DNA of 17,739 nucleotides from CAYXVU01 sp964468725. GTDB taxonomy: Bacteria > Acidobacteriota > Blastocatellia > UBA7656. Made by a program: the position numbers and the translations under genes. The notes under the pieces were generated by a model that worked only from the letters and a program-made list of their open reading frames with translations, was not told where the DNA came from and ran no database searches. Where the stretch lies: assembly GCA_964468725.1 (NCBI GenBank), contig CAYXVU010000120.1:1-17739 (forward strand), given 5' to 3'. Within the stretch, counting starts at the first letter, position 1. Every line of letters starts with the position of its first letter. This document shows, one piece after another, positions 6,827-14,573 of the stretch.

Positions 6827-8785
6827 TTAGAGTTTCGCAACCGCCACACGAAAGCCGGTATTGAAATTGCGGTCGTCAACAGGGCGTTTGTAGCGATTCG
6901 CCGAACGGCAATAGCCGCCGACGACATACCACGAACCGCCGCGCAAGGCTTTCGCTTTCGCATCGCCATTGGTTCGCCAAACGCTGCCATCGGTCGGCGC
7001 ACCCTGATAGCTATCGTGCCAATCGTCCGCCGTCCACTCCCACACATTACCGTGCAGATCGAAGAGCCCGAAGGCGTTTGCCACCCCGAGGCTACCGACC
7101 GCCGTCGGCTCATCCCGATAGAGAGCTTTCGGCGCATTCCGGTATGGCCCGTCGCCATTGTAGTTGACGATTTCGCCTGAGATATTTTCTCCAAATGCAA
7201 ATGCTGTGGTTGCACCGGCGCGACAAGCGTACTCCCATTCGGCTTCGCTCGGCAGGCGGTACAGTCTGCCCGTCTTCGCTGCCAACCGGGCGCAAAACTC
7301 CTCCGCATCTTCATAAGAGACTTGCTCAACAGGCAGGTTATCCCCTTTGAAATAAGAAGGGTCGGTAATCAAGTCCCGATTCACTTTCGGCAGACTCTTC
7401 GCAACAGCCCGCCACTGCGATTGGGTGATTTCGAACTGTCCGATGAAAAAAGAAGGCACGCTGACTTGGTGTTGCGGTCCTTCGATTGGATCACGCCCCT
7501 CTTCATAATCAGGCGACCCCATCAGAAAAGTGCCGCCGCCGATCTCTACCATCTCGAGGGCAAGCCCGTCGCCGAGGTCTTCGCGGAAGTGTCGCGCTTG
7601 CCCTTTCCGTCGGTCGGTAATCTCCGCTCGAAAATTGATCGTTGCCGATTCAAATTCGAAGGGTTGCAACGCCTTCGCCTCGTCACCGGAAAACCATTGC
7701 CTGCGGATGGCGAAGCTTGCCAACAACAAAAGCGCAATGCCCGCGGCGATCAACCATAGCCATCGCTTACCGGCTGTTGATTGGGTATCCGAAGCAGGCA
7801 GCCGTGTCTTCATCGCCGCACTGTCACTCTCCAAAACGAGCGTTGCAGCGGTTTCTTTTAGCGCAGCAGCCCGATCTTTTCGATCTCCGCCATAGGGATT
7901 TCCCACAATCGTATCGGCAGACAGAGGCGTCGCCGGTTCTTCATACTCTGAAGGGAATAAGGACGTGGCGCTGCGTAGAGCCTTGCGCATTTCGCTGGCT
8001 CTCCCGAAACGTTGTTCACGATTCACCGCCAACGCCACTCGCAGTACGCTCGCAACGCCCGACGGAATTTGCGAGTTTATTTCGTCGGCTGGTTTGAGCG
8101 GGTCGGCAGCGCCTTCCGCAAGCGCAACAACACGCGACAACGCATCGGATGGAATGTGTGCGGTCAGCAAGTAATAGAGGGTTGCGCCGAGTGAGTACAC
8201 ATCACTGCGCGCATCCGTCCCTTTGCTTTGAATCTGTTCAACCGGCGCATAGTTAGGCGTATAGCCGTGAACACTCAATCCGGCGGAGGCTGACATATCC
8301 GCCGCCGCGCCTTTCGCCAGTCCGAAATCGAGCAAGACAATCTCTCCGCGCTCCGTCAGTTTGAGGTTATGCGGTTTGATGTCGCGGTGAATAACGGGGG
8401 GCGTTTGGGTGTGCAGGTATTCGAGCGCGTCAAGCAATTGATCGGCCCATTGCATCACCATCTGAAGGTCAAAAGGTTTTCTCTTCTTTGAGATCAATTC
8501 TTCAAGGTCTTCGCCGGGGATGTACTGCATGACCAAAAACTGACCGTTGCCTTCGATGAAGTGATCGCTGACGACTGGCAAAGCCGGGTGGCGCAAGTTG
8601 GCGAGCAATTGCGCTTCACGTTCAAAGGCCTTACGAAGCGATTCGCTATGGGTGAGCGTCTCTTTGAGGGCTATCAAATTGTTGAGGCGTTGGTCTTTGG
8701 CCAGATAAACCGCGCCCATACCGCCTTGCCCGATTTGGCGAACGATCACGTAACGGTTTTGCAAAATGGTATCGGCAGTCAGCAT
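6827..8785 (-). CDS. Transmembrane Ser/Thr kinase fused to an FGE-sulfatase-fold domain
   Basis: A 652-residue receptor-like kinase. The kinase domain (about 12-275) has the glycine loop GQGGMGAVY (19-27), Lys41, catalytic HRDIKPHN (133-140) and DFG (153-155), so it should phosphorylate Ser/Thr on partner proteins in the cytoplasm. A linker precedes one membrane helix (about 341-361). The extracytoplasmic part (about 404-652) is a formylglycine-generating-enzyme-type fold: GGGTFLMGS, PVEQVSYEDAEEFC, LPSEAEWEYACRAG, FDLHGNVWEW and RGGSW are all present. Of the two redox cysteines of true FGE, only the second is kept (Cys626); the first is replaced by Val621. The domain is therefore probably a binding or sensing module, not an enzyme. 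The ATG at 8783-8785 follows GAGGCGGA. It is transcribed divergently from the Dph6-like gene. Confidence 0.93.
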   Translation of the reverse strand: MLTADTILQNRYVIVRQIGQGGMGAVYLAKDQRLNNLIALKETLTHSESLRKAFEREAQLLANLRHPALPVVSDHFIEGNGQFLVMQYIPGEDLEELISKKRKPFDLQMVMQWADQLLDALEYLHTQTPPVIHRDIKPHNLKLTERGEIVLLDFGLAKGAAADMSASAGLSVHGYTPNYAPVEQIQSKGTDARSDVYSLGATLYYLLTAHIPSDALSRVVALAEGAADPLKPADEINSQIPSGVASVLRVALAVNREQRFGRASEMRKALRSATSLFPSEYEEPATPLSADTIVGNPYGGDRKDRAAALKETAATLVLESDSAAMKTRLPASDTQSTAGKRWLWLIAAGIALLLLASFAIRRQWFSGDEAKALQPFEFESATINFRAEITDRRKGQARHFREDLGDGLALEMVEIGGGTFLMGSPDYEEGRDPIEGPQHQVSVPSFFIGQFEITQSQWRAVAKSLPKVNRDLITDPSYFKGDNLPVEQVSYEDAEEFCARLAAKTGRLYRLPSEAEWEYACRAGATTAFAFGENISGEIVNYNGDGPYRNAPKALYRDEPTAVGSLGVANAFGLFDLHGNVWEWTADDWHDSYQGAPTDGSVWRTNGDAKAKALRGGSWYVVGGYCRSANRYKRPVDDRNFNTGFRVAVAKL

Positions 8786-8906
8786 GCGTCCGCCTCAGTT
8801 GTTTGTCTTGCCTCTATGAATCGGCTACGATCAAACTGTGTTTCGCGCCTCGATATATCAGAGCGTCGCCAAGCACGTCAAGAATTCACGCACCAGTTGA
8901 AGTCGG
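8786..8906. promoter_or_regulatory. Divergent promoter region
   Basis: This 121-bp spacer separates the start of the kinase-FGE gene (minus) from the start of the Dph6-like gene (plus), so it must hold promoters facing both ways. I cannot assign -35/-10 boxes with confidence. It is too short for, and shows no sign of, a cobalamin riboswitch. Confidence 0.45.
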
Positions 8907-9584
8907 ATGAACTCCATGAAAAAGAAAGCCCTCGTCTCGTGGAGCGGCGGAAAAGATAGCTATTTGGCATTGGCCGAATTGATGCGGTCGAGAGAGTACG
9001 AGGTAGCCGCCCTTCTAACAACGATGACCAGCGAACCTGAAGGCGTGACGATTCACGGCGTGCGACCGGCTCTGGTGCAGCAACAAGCGGACGCTCTCGG
9101 CTTGCCGTTGCACTTGGTTTACATCCCGCAAGGCGCAAGCAATCAACTGTATGAAGCTACGCACAAGGAAGTCTTTGCGCGCTATCGGGAGCAGGGCGTT
9201 GACACGGTCGTATTCGGCGATCTCTTTTTGACAGAGATTCGCAACTACCGCGAAGCCTTGATGAACAAAGCGCACATGCATGCACTCTTTCCGCTGTGGC
9301 AGCGCGAGACCGCTGCGCTTGCCCGTGATTTCCTCGCCAGTGGTTGTCGAGCAACGGTCGTTTCCGTCAATGCTGAAAGACTAGACCGCTCTTTTGTTGG
9401 CTGCGTCTTTGACGAAGACCTGCTTGCTCGTTTGCCGGACGCGGTTGACCCCTGCGGCGAGAACGGCGAGTTTCACACTTTTGTATTCGAAGCTCCGCTC
9501 TTTGAACAACCGATTCGTGTCATCCCCGGCACCATTTCGCTGCGCGAGGGACATTACCTTTGCGACCTGCTGCCCGCTTGTTAG
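8907..9584 (+). CDS. Dph6-family ATP-pyrophosphatase (annotated as diphthine-ammonia ligase)
   Basis: A 225-residue cytoplasmic enzyme of the adenine-nucleotide alpha-hydrolase (PP-loop) superfamily. The ATP-binding loop is S13-GGKDS18. The Dph6 (MJ0570/COG2102) signature also shows in GDLFLTEIRNYRE, FPLW and the tail motif CGENGEFHTFVFEAPLF. In eukaryotes and archaea this family adenylates diphthine on EF-2 and replaces it with an amide. Bacteria lack diphthamide, so the substrate here must be different and the automatic name is misleading. The start is not certain: ATG 8907 and ATG 8916 (MKKKALVSWSGG) both lack a strong ribosome-binding site. The BtuF-like gene begins only 12 bases after its stop, implying one transcript and a linked task. 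Confidence 0.88.
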   Translation: MNSMKKKALVSWSGGKDSYLALAELMRSREYEVAALLTTMTSEPEGVTIHGVRPALVQQQADALGLPLHLVYIPQGASNQLYEATHKEVFARYREQGVDTVVFGDLFLTEIRNYREALMNKAHMHALFPLWQRETAALARDFLASGCRATVVSVNAERLDRSFVGCVFDEDLLARLPDAVDPCGENGEFHTFVFEAPLFEQPIRVIPGTISLREGHYLCDLLPAC

Positions 9585-9596
9585 AATGCTCTCCGC

Positions 9597-10523
9597 ATGG
9601 AGACACCACGAATCGTTTCGCTCATCGCCAGTTCAACCGAGATCGTCTGCGCCCTCGGTTTCCAAGATCAGTTAGTAGGCCGTTCGCACGAATGCGACTA
9701 CCCCGCAGCCGTCACCTCGTTGCCGGTCTGTACGAGTCCAAAATTCAACGTCTACGGCACAAGTTACGAAATAGATCAGCGGGTCAAAGCCGTCCTCCAA
9801 GAAGCGCTGAGCGTCTATCGCGTAGACGCAGCGACGCTGGAACAACTGCAACCAACCCATATCATCACCCAATCACAGTGCGAAGTTTGCGCCGTTAGCC
9901 TCAAAGATGTCGAAGAAGCGGTCTGCCATTTGGTCAGTTCAAATCCGCAGATCGTCTCGCTCGAACCGAATGCCCTAGCCGATGTATGGGATGACATTCG
10001 CAAAGTCGGCGCGGCGCTCCAAGCCGATGACCGCGCCATTCAATTTATCGAAGAGGCACAAAGTCGCATGCAGCAGGTCGCTCAACAAGCGCGCGCGGCT
10101 TACCATCGCCCGACAGTGGCCTGTATCGAATGGATTGAGCCGCTGATGGCCGCAGGCAACTGGATGCCGGAGCTAGTTGAGATGGCGGGCGGCGTAAACC
10201 TCTTCGGTCAAGCGGGCAAACATTCGCCCTGGATGACATGGGAAGAGTTGGTGAAACAAGACCCGGCCATTATCTTCGTAACCCCCTGCGGCTTTGACAT
10301 CGCGCGAACAGTGGAAGAGATGCACTGGTTAGCCGACAAAGCGGATTGGTCAAGTTTGACCGCCGTGCGCAATGGGCGTGTATTTGTGGCTGATGGCAAT
10401 CAGTATTTCAATCGCCCCGGCCCACGACTGGTCGAGTCATTAGAAATTCTTGCAGAGGTAGTACACCCCGAAATCTTCTCTTTTGGACATGAAGGTGGCG
10501 GCTGGATTCGGTTTCCTGCATAA
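9597..10523 (+). CDS. BtuF-like cobalamin-binding-type protein without a signal peptide
   Basis: A 308-residue protein of the periplasmic binding fold used by vitamin B12 and iron-siderophore importers (COG0614). The opening RIVSLIASSTEIVCALG, then GRSHECDYP, and later WIEPLMAAGNWMPELVEMAGG, are typical of proteins annotated as cobalamin-binding. No signal peptide or lipobox precedes the fold, which starts at about residue 4, so the protein should stay in the cytoplasm. It cannot be an ordinary transport receptor unless exported by another route. No permease or ATPase of a B12 importer is in the window. Cysteines cluster in SQCEVCAVS (about 98-106), which could bind metal or corrinoid. It follows the ATP-pyrophosphatase by 12 bases. 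Ligand identity is inference from family name only. Confidence 0.85.
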   Translation: METPRIVSLIASSTEIVCALGFQDQLVGRSHECDYPAAVTSLPVCTSPKFNVYGTSYEIDQRVKAVLQEALSVYRVDAATLEQLQPTHIITQSQCEVCAVSLKDVEEAVCHLVSSNPQIVSLEPNALADVWDDIRKVGAALQADDRAIQFIEEAQSRMQQVAQQARAAYHRPTVACIEWIEPLMAAGNWMPELVEMAGGVNLFGQAGKHSPWMTWEELVKQDPAIIFVTPCGFDIARTVEEMHWLADKADWSSLTAVRNGRVFVADGNQYFNRPGPRLVESLEILAEVVHPEIFSFGHEGGGWIRFPA

Positions 10524-10544
10524 GATTTCCCGATTCAGGAGTTT

Positions 10545-10597
10545 CACAGGTTTTACCCCACAGCGATGATTGGGCAACTCGTTGGTGAAAACCTGTG
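10545..10597. repeat. Inverted repeat before the GT-C gene
   Basis: CACAGGTTTT (10545-10554) and AAAACCTGTG (10588-10597) are exact reverse complements separated by 33 bases. Allowing a one-base bulge, ACC and GGTG extend the pairing inward. It lies between the BtuF-like stop and the GT-C start, ending 21 bases before that ATG. A leader hairpin or an operator is possible. No T-run follows, so it is not a normal terminator. Confidence 0.55.
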
Positions 10598-10618
10598 CGA
10601 AGTGCAAAAGAAGAGTGC

Positions 10619-12553
10619 ATGAAAATACTGCGATTGATTTTGGCTAACCTAGCCGGGGGAAATCCAACCCCGTCGTTGAGGAGACTCATTTGGGTTAGCG
10701 CCTTGATCTTTGTCGTCGCCGCAGGGCTTCGCCTTCTCCATTGGCAAGACAACTTCGCCACGCTCGAAGCTGGTGGGACATTCTTAGCTGACATTGACCG
10801 CCCTTACAAAGCTGAACGGCAACGCCTGATTGCAGACGGCAGTCTGCTCTTTCCGAATCGCCCGATGGAAAACGGCGATGCGCGGATGATTCTCCATCCG
10901 CCGGGGTATTCGATTCTGCTCTTGATGTTCGGTGATGCAAACACTGCGTTGCGTCTCTTTCACATCGGCTGTGATTCGTTGGCTGCGGTGCTGATCTTTT
11001 TGATCGTTGCAGAGATATTGCCGTTGACAGCGGCCTTCATCAGCGGAATGTTTATCGCTTTCTCTCCGCATCTGGCCTATTACGCGCTGTGGTTCACGCC
11101 GGATTCGCTAGCGGTCTTGCCGATACTAGTTTCCATCTATCTGCTCATCAAAGCCAGCAAGCGACCGCGATGGTTGACGATTATTCTGGCGGGCGCAATT
11201 CTCGGACTTTCGAGTTGGCTGCGTTCGAATGGTTTGTTGCTGGCTCCGTTTATGGCCCTCATCTTCATTCTCCTATTCGAGCGCGGCAAGCGATGGCGTT
11301 ATGCGGCGGGGTTTGTTGGTGCAACCATCCTGGTAATTGCGCCGATCACAATTCGCAATTGGATGATCTATGATCAGTTCGTTCCGACCTCGATTGGCGC
11401 GGGACTCAACCTACTGGAAGGCATCGCCGACTATGACCGGGAAAACCGATTCGATATGCCGCAATACGACAACGACGTAAAAGATCGAGATGTCATCTGG
11501 CATAACCGCCGGGATTATGCTGGTAATCTTTGGTCGCCGGATGGCATCGAGCGTGATCGTTATCGGTTCTCGCGCGGTTTGCAAGTGATTCGACAAAATC
11601 CTATCTGGTTTTTCGGCGCAATGCTGAAGCGTACAGGCTTTATGTTGCGCTACAACGATCAAGGAGAATCTCGCTGGCCATTGGGTACATCACAGGTGGC
11701 CACCCTCTCCGCAGCCCCTCCCTTTGGCAGTCAGATTGCAGAAAACAGATCGCCAGACCGGGCAATCAGCCCTGCCGAATTTTTATCGAATGGCAGACTC
11801 ATATCATCCCATGCCCAAGCGGTATTGATTGATGACGGTAGCATGGTGCAGATCAGCGGGGACGCTTCCGCGTATGCAGATCAATTCGTATCTGCGCCGA
11901 TTGCCGTTGAGCCGCATATAGATTATGTCGTCGCAATTCCTCTTACCACTCTACGCAACGGGATGGCGGTGAAGGTCACCTCCGACGATCAACGCATCAC
12001 TTTGGCAACAGGTATGTTGACAGAAGACAGGCGGACGCTCAGAAAAAAAGCGAAGAACGCGGAATCGTCACCAACAGTCAAAGAGACAGAGTCAATAGAC
12101 CCATTACTTCCATCTGTCCGGCTTATCCGTTTTGCCAGCGGAGAGAGCAACGCCATCCGTCTGGTCATCAGCAATGACAGCCCGACCATAGAGCCGCCGA
12201 TAATCCAGATCGGTCAGACAGAGTTCACAGCACTCGCCGCAACACCGAATCAGTGGACGAAGTGGCTGCGCCCGCCGATTCGCGGCGTGCAAAAGAATCT
12301 CTTCACGACCTCACGCATGCTGACCTTGATCGCCATCGGCATCGCACTATTAGCCTTTGCCAAAGGCTGGCGGGCGCTCGCGTTGTTACTGGTCGTGCCA
12401 TTTTACTACCTGAGCATACAATCCCTCTTACACACCGAATATCGGTACATCCTCGGCCTTCACTACCTCTTGATGAGTTTTGCGGGAGTCACATTTTACG
12501 GAGTTGGAGCCTTCATTCACCAGCTAGCACGTCGCAAATTCAAATGGAGTTGA
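10619..12553 (+). CDS. GT-C-type glycosyltransferase-like membrane protein with soluble insert
   Basis: A 644-residue inner-membrane protein of the GT39/ArnT-like (GT-C) type, which moves a sugar from a polyprenyl-phosphate donor outside the membrane. Hydrophobic segments lie at about 22-40, 97-134, 136-156, 162-178, 186-220 and 229-247, then again at 566-582, 585-601 and 612-633. The first outer loop contains FLADIDRPY (likely catalytic acidic residues) and HPPGY (93-97), a hallmark of this superfamily. HTEYRYILGLHYLLM (605-619) is the usual last-helix motif. Between the two membrane blocks, residues about 350-555 form a soluble beta-rich region (VEPHIDYVVAIPL, MAVKVTSDD, IRLVISNDS) that looks like a carbohydrate-binding jelly roll. 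ATG 10619, after AAGAAGAG, is preferred over GTG 10595. Acceptor and sugar are unknown. It converges on the next gene with 8 bases between stops. Confidence 0.82.
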   Translation: MKILRLILANLAGGNPTPSLRRLIWVSALIFVVAAGLRLLHWQDNFATLEAGGTFLADIDRPYKAERQRLIADGSLLFPNRPMENGDARMILHPPGYSILLLMFGDANTALRLFHIGCDSLAAVLIFLIVAEILPLTAAFISGMFIAFSPHLAYYALWFTPDSLAVLPILVSIYLLIKASKRPRWLTIILAGAILGLSSWLRSNGLLLAPFMALIFILLFERGKRWRYAAGFVGATILVIAPITIRNWMIYDQFVPTSIGAGLNLLEGIADYDRENRFDMPQYDNDVKDRDVIWHNRRDYAGNLWSPDGIERDRYRFSRGLQVIRQNPIWFFGAMLKRTGFMLRYNDQGESRWPLGTSQVATLSAAPPFGSQIAENRSPDRAISPAEFLSNGRLISSHAQAVLIDDGSMVQISGDASAYADQFVSAPIAVEPHIDYVVAIPLTTLRNGMAVKVTSDDQRITLATGMLTEDRRTLRKKAKNAESSPTVKETESIDPLLPSVRLIRFASGESNAIRLVISNDSPTIEPPIIQIGQTEFTALAATPNQWTKWLRPPIRGVQKNLFTTSRMLTLIAIGIALLAFAKGWRALALLLVVPFYYLSIQSLLHTEYRYILGLHYLLMSFAGVTFYGVGAFIHQLARRKFKWS

Positions 12554-12561
12554 CAGCCTCT

Positions 12562-13974
12562 TCAGGACTGATTGGAGATCACTGCCAGCAGCAAACAGCC
12601 GCCCATCATCACCACAAAGATCATCACGATGATGAAGATAATCAGCCCCGCTTTCGATTTCTGTGGCGGCGGATAGCCGTGCGGATTTGCATATGGGCTG
12701 GGCATCGGCGGCGGCGTTTGCTGATACGAAAGTGGCTGCCCATAGCCGTGCGGCTGTTGATAGGGCTGCGGAGTGATAGGAGTCGCCACGGGCATGGGGT
12801 TTTGCGGCGTTGGCGGGCGATGCGCCGGTGGAGGCGTGGGTTGCGACATCGGCGTAGGAGATTGCAGCGGTGTATTGCTGTAGGGATTCGCCATCATGGG
12901 CGGCGTTTGTGGAGCAGGCTGTGGCTGACCGATGGTGCGCGGCTGAAACTGTTGCGGTTGATGAAAAGCAATGCCGCGCGCGGCATTCTCTAATTCAAGG
13001 GCAAATTCAACAGTGGTGGATTGTCGCTGATTCGGGTAACGCGAAAGGGCGCGCATAATCGCCGTTTCAACAAGCGGTGGAACCTGCAACTGCGGACTTG
13101 CTGTCAACAGCGGGACGGGGGGTTCAAGCAAGCGGCGAATCATTTGGCTCTGCGGCGTCTTGCCAACGAAAGGTAGAGCACGCGACAACATCTCATAGCA
13201 GACCAGCGCCAAACTGTAGAGGTCAGAGCGACCGTCGAGCGGTTCACCAGCAACTTGCTCCGGCGACATATACTGCGGCGTTCCGAGCACAAATCCCGTG
13301 TGCGTGAGCGCCTGATGACCGGGTTCGACAGCGGTCTGTTTGGCAATGCCGAAATCAACAACTTTGACGTAATCGGGGCGACCCGGCTTTTGACAGACCA
13401 TCATATTGTCGGGCTTGAAGTCACGATGCACGATGCCCAGTTGATGGGCGGCATCGAGCGCGTCGGCGGCCTGCCGAATGATTCGCACCGTGCGTTCGAG
13501 CGAGAGTGGCGCTTCCCGTTCGATGATCGTTGCCAGCGCCGTGCCTTCAATGAACTCCATCGCAATGTAGTAGAGACCCGGTTCGGCTTCGCCAAAGTCG
13601 TAAATGCCGACGGCGTTGGCATGCTCAATGCGGCTGGCCATATCGGCTTCGCGTTGAAACCGCGCTACGTATTCGCGGCTATTGGCCAAATCGGAGGCGA
13701 GAATCTTGATCGCCGTCGTGCGCGACATGCTGATGTGTTCACCCATATAGACCGCACCCATGCCGCCGCGTCCGAGCCGCTTGGTCAACCGATAGCGACC
13801 GGCAATGACGCGACCAATCATCGGGTCGGAGGGATCCGCCTGCGCTTGCGTCGGCAGAGAGTTGGCAATCACCGTGGCGGCTTCGATTGCCGGTTCATCG
13901 AGTCGTGAGCCATCGCGCCCGCAAAATCGTGTGGTATCGGGGTACTCGGTTCCGCATTGCGGACATTTTTTCAT
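12562..13974 (-). CDS. Zinc-ribbon Ser/Thr kinase with Pro/Gln-rich linker and C-terminal membrane anchor
   Basis: A 470-residue Hanks-type kinase. It opens with a zinc-ribbon-like motif, C4-x2-C7-x10-C18-x2-D21, in which the fourth metal ligand is Asp instead of Cys. The kinase domain (about 61-330) has GRGGMGAVY (68-76), Lys90, HRDFKPDN (183-190), DFG (207-209) and TPQYMSPEQ (232-240), so it should be active. Residues about 338-440 are a low-complexity Pro/Gln/Tyr-rich spacer with repeats such as NPYSN, PYQQPHGYG and PYANPHGYP. One hydrophobic helix (about 442-464) then ends the protein only six residues later. It is a tail-anchored kinase facing the cytoplasm with almost nothing outside, so its sensor is probably not extracellular. 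It is divergent from the Rid-family gene and converges on the GT-C gene. Confidence 0.92.
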   Translation of the reverse strand: MKKCPQCGTEYPDTTRFCGRDGSRLDEPAIEAATVIANSLPTQAQADPSDPMIGRVIAGRYRLTKRLGRGGMGAVYMGEHISMSRTTAIKILASDLANSREYVARFQREADMASRIEHANAVGIYDFGEAEPGLYYIAMEFIEGTALATIIEREAPLSLERTVRIIRQAADALDAAHQLGIVHRDFKPDNMMVCQKPGRPDYVKVVDFGIAKQTAVEPGHQALTHTGFVLGTPQYMSPEQVAGEPLDGRSDLYSLALVCYEMLSRALPFVGKTPQSQMIRRLLEPPVPLLTASPQLQVPPLVETAIMRALSRYPNQRQSTTVEFALELENAARGIAFHQPQQFQPRTIGQPQPAPQTPPMMANPYSNTPLQSPTPMSQPTPPPAHRPPTPQNPMPVATPITPQPYQQPHGYGQPLSYQQTPPPMPSPYANPHGYPPPQKSKAGLIIFIIVMIFVVMMGGCLLLAVISNQS

Positions 13975-14162
13975 TCTCTCGGCCTCGCAAAGGGATTCTC
14001 GGGTTCAAGGTTTCGGCGTTTTCTTCGCATGTTGCCAAGCAATGATAGATGAATCGCGCGGTAATGACTATAGCGTTTCGTGTTTTGTCGCCCGCATTTT
14101 ACAATGAAACAGGGTCAGGGAACTCTTAAAGAGAGATAAAAACAACGCCATCGGAGATCACT
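13975..14162. promoter_or_regulatory. Divergent promoter region with a small palindrome
   Basis: This 188-bp spacer separates the zinc-ribbon kinase (minus) from the Rid-family gene (plus). CTCTTAAAGAG at 14123-14133 is a perfect 11-bp palindrome about 30 bp before the Rid start and could be an operator. TACAAT near 14100 could be a -10 box, but no convincing -35 lies at the right distance. Nothing else was recognised. Confidence 0.4.
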
Positions 14163-14573
14163 ATGGAGAGAACCAACATTGCAAGCGGTACGCCTTGGGA
14201 ACCCATTGTCGGCTATTCGCGCGCCGTTCGCATCGGCGACACCGTCTATGTATCCGGCACTACAGCAACGACTGAAACCGGCGACATCGTCGGCATCGGC
14301 GATGTCTATGTGCAAGCCGTTCAAACGATCAAAAATATCGAAAAGGCGCTTGTCAAAGCCGGAGCCGGGTTACAGGACGTGGTTCGCACACGCATCTACG
14401 TCCTCAATATTGACGACTGGCAGCCGGTCGGCAGAGCGCACGGGGAAGCCTTCGGCGATATTCGTCCGGCGACCAGCATGGTCGAAGTGAGTCGCTTGAT
14501 CGTGCCGGAAATGCTGGTCGAAATCGAAGCCGTTGCCGTCATCACACGCTCAAACGAATCGCCTTCAGCTTAA
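14163..14573 (+). CDS. Rid-family (YjgF/YER057c/UK114) protein lacking the catalytic arginine
   Basis: A 136-residue cytoplasmic protein of the Rid superfamily, small trimers with active sites between subunits. The ATG follows GGAG six bases upstream. Family features are VRIGDTVYVSGTTAT (22-36), VQAVQTIKNIEKAL, VVRTRIYVLNIDDW (73-86) and VEIEAVAVI (119-127). True RidA enzymes clear reactive enamine/imine intermediates and need an arginine in PARS-x-VEV (Arg105 in E. coli). Here the matching stretch is RPATSMVEV, so that position is Thr104. This protein is therefore unlikely to be a RidA-type imine deaminase and fits the arginine-less Rid subgroups, whose roles are less clear. Its last nine bases overlap the end of mtgA on the other strand. 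Confidence 0.9.
   Translation: MERTNIASGTPWEPIVGYSRAVRIGDTVYVSGTTATTETGDIVGIGDVYVQAVQTIKNIEKALVKAGAGLQDVVRTRIYVLNIDDWQPVGRAHGEAFGDIRPATSMVEVSRLIVPEMLVEIEAVAVITRSNESPSA

Noticed and set aside
8786..8906. Possible cobalamin riboswitch before the Dph6-like/BtuF-like pair
   Set aside because: The spacer is too short and I find no B12-box-like sequence or the expected paired arms.
10595..10618. GTG start eight codons upstream for the GT-C protein
   Set aside because: It falls inside the inverted repeat and lacks a ribosome-binding site. ATG 10619 has AAGAAGAG in front.
12253..12993. 246-codon plus-strand frame rich in His and Arg
   Set aside because: It overlaps the end of the GT-C gene and is the complement of the kinase's Pro/Gln-rich linker. 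Its composition is an artefact of that low-complexity DNA.
13255..13908. 217-codon plus-strand frame
   Set aside because: It is fully antisense to the well-supported kinase domain, has no domain signature and no ribosome-binding site.
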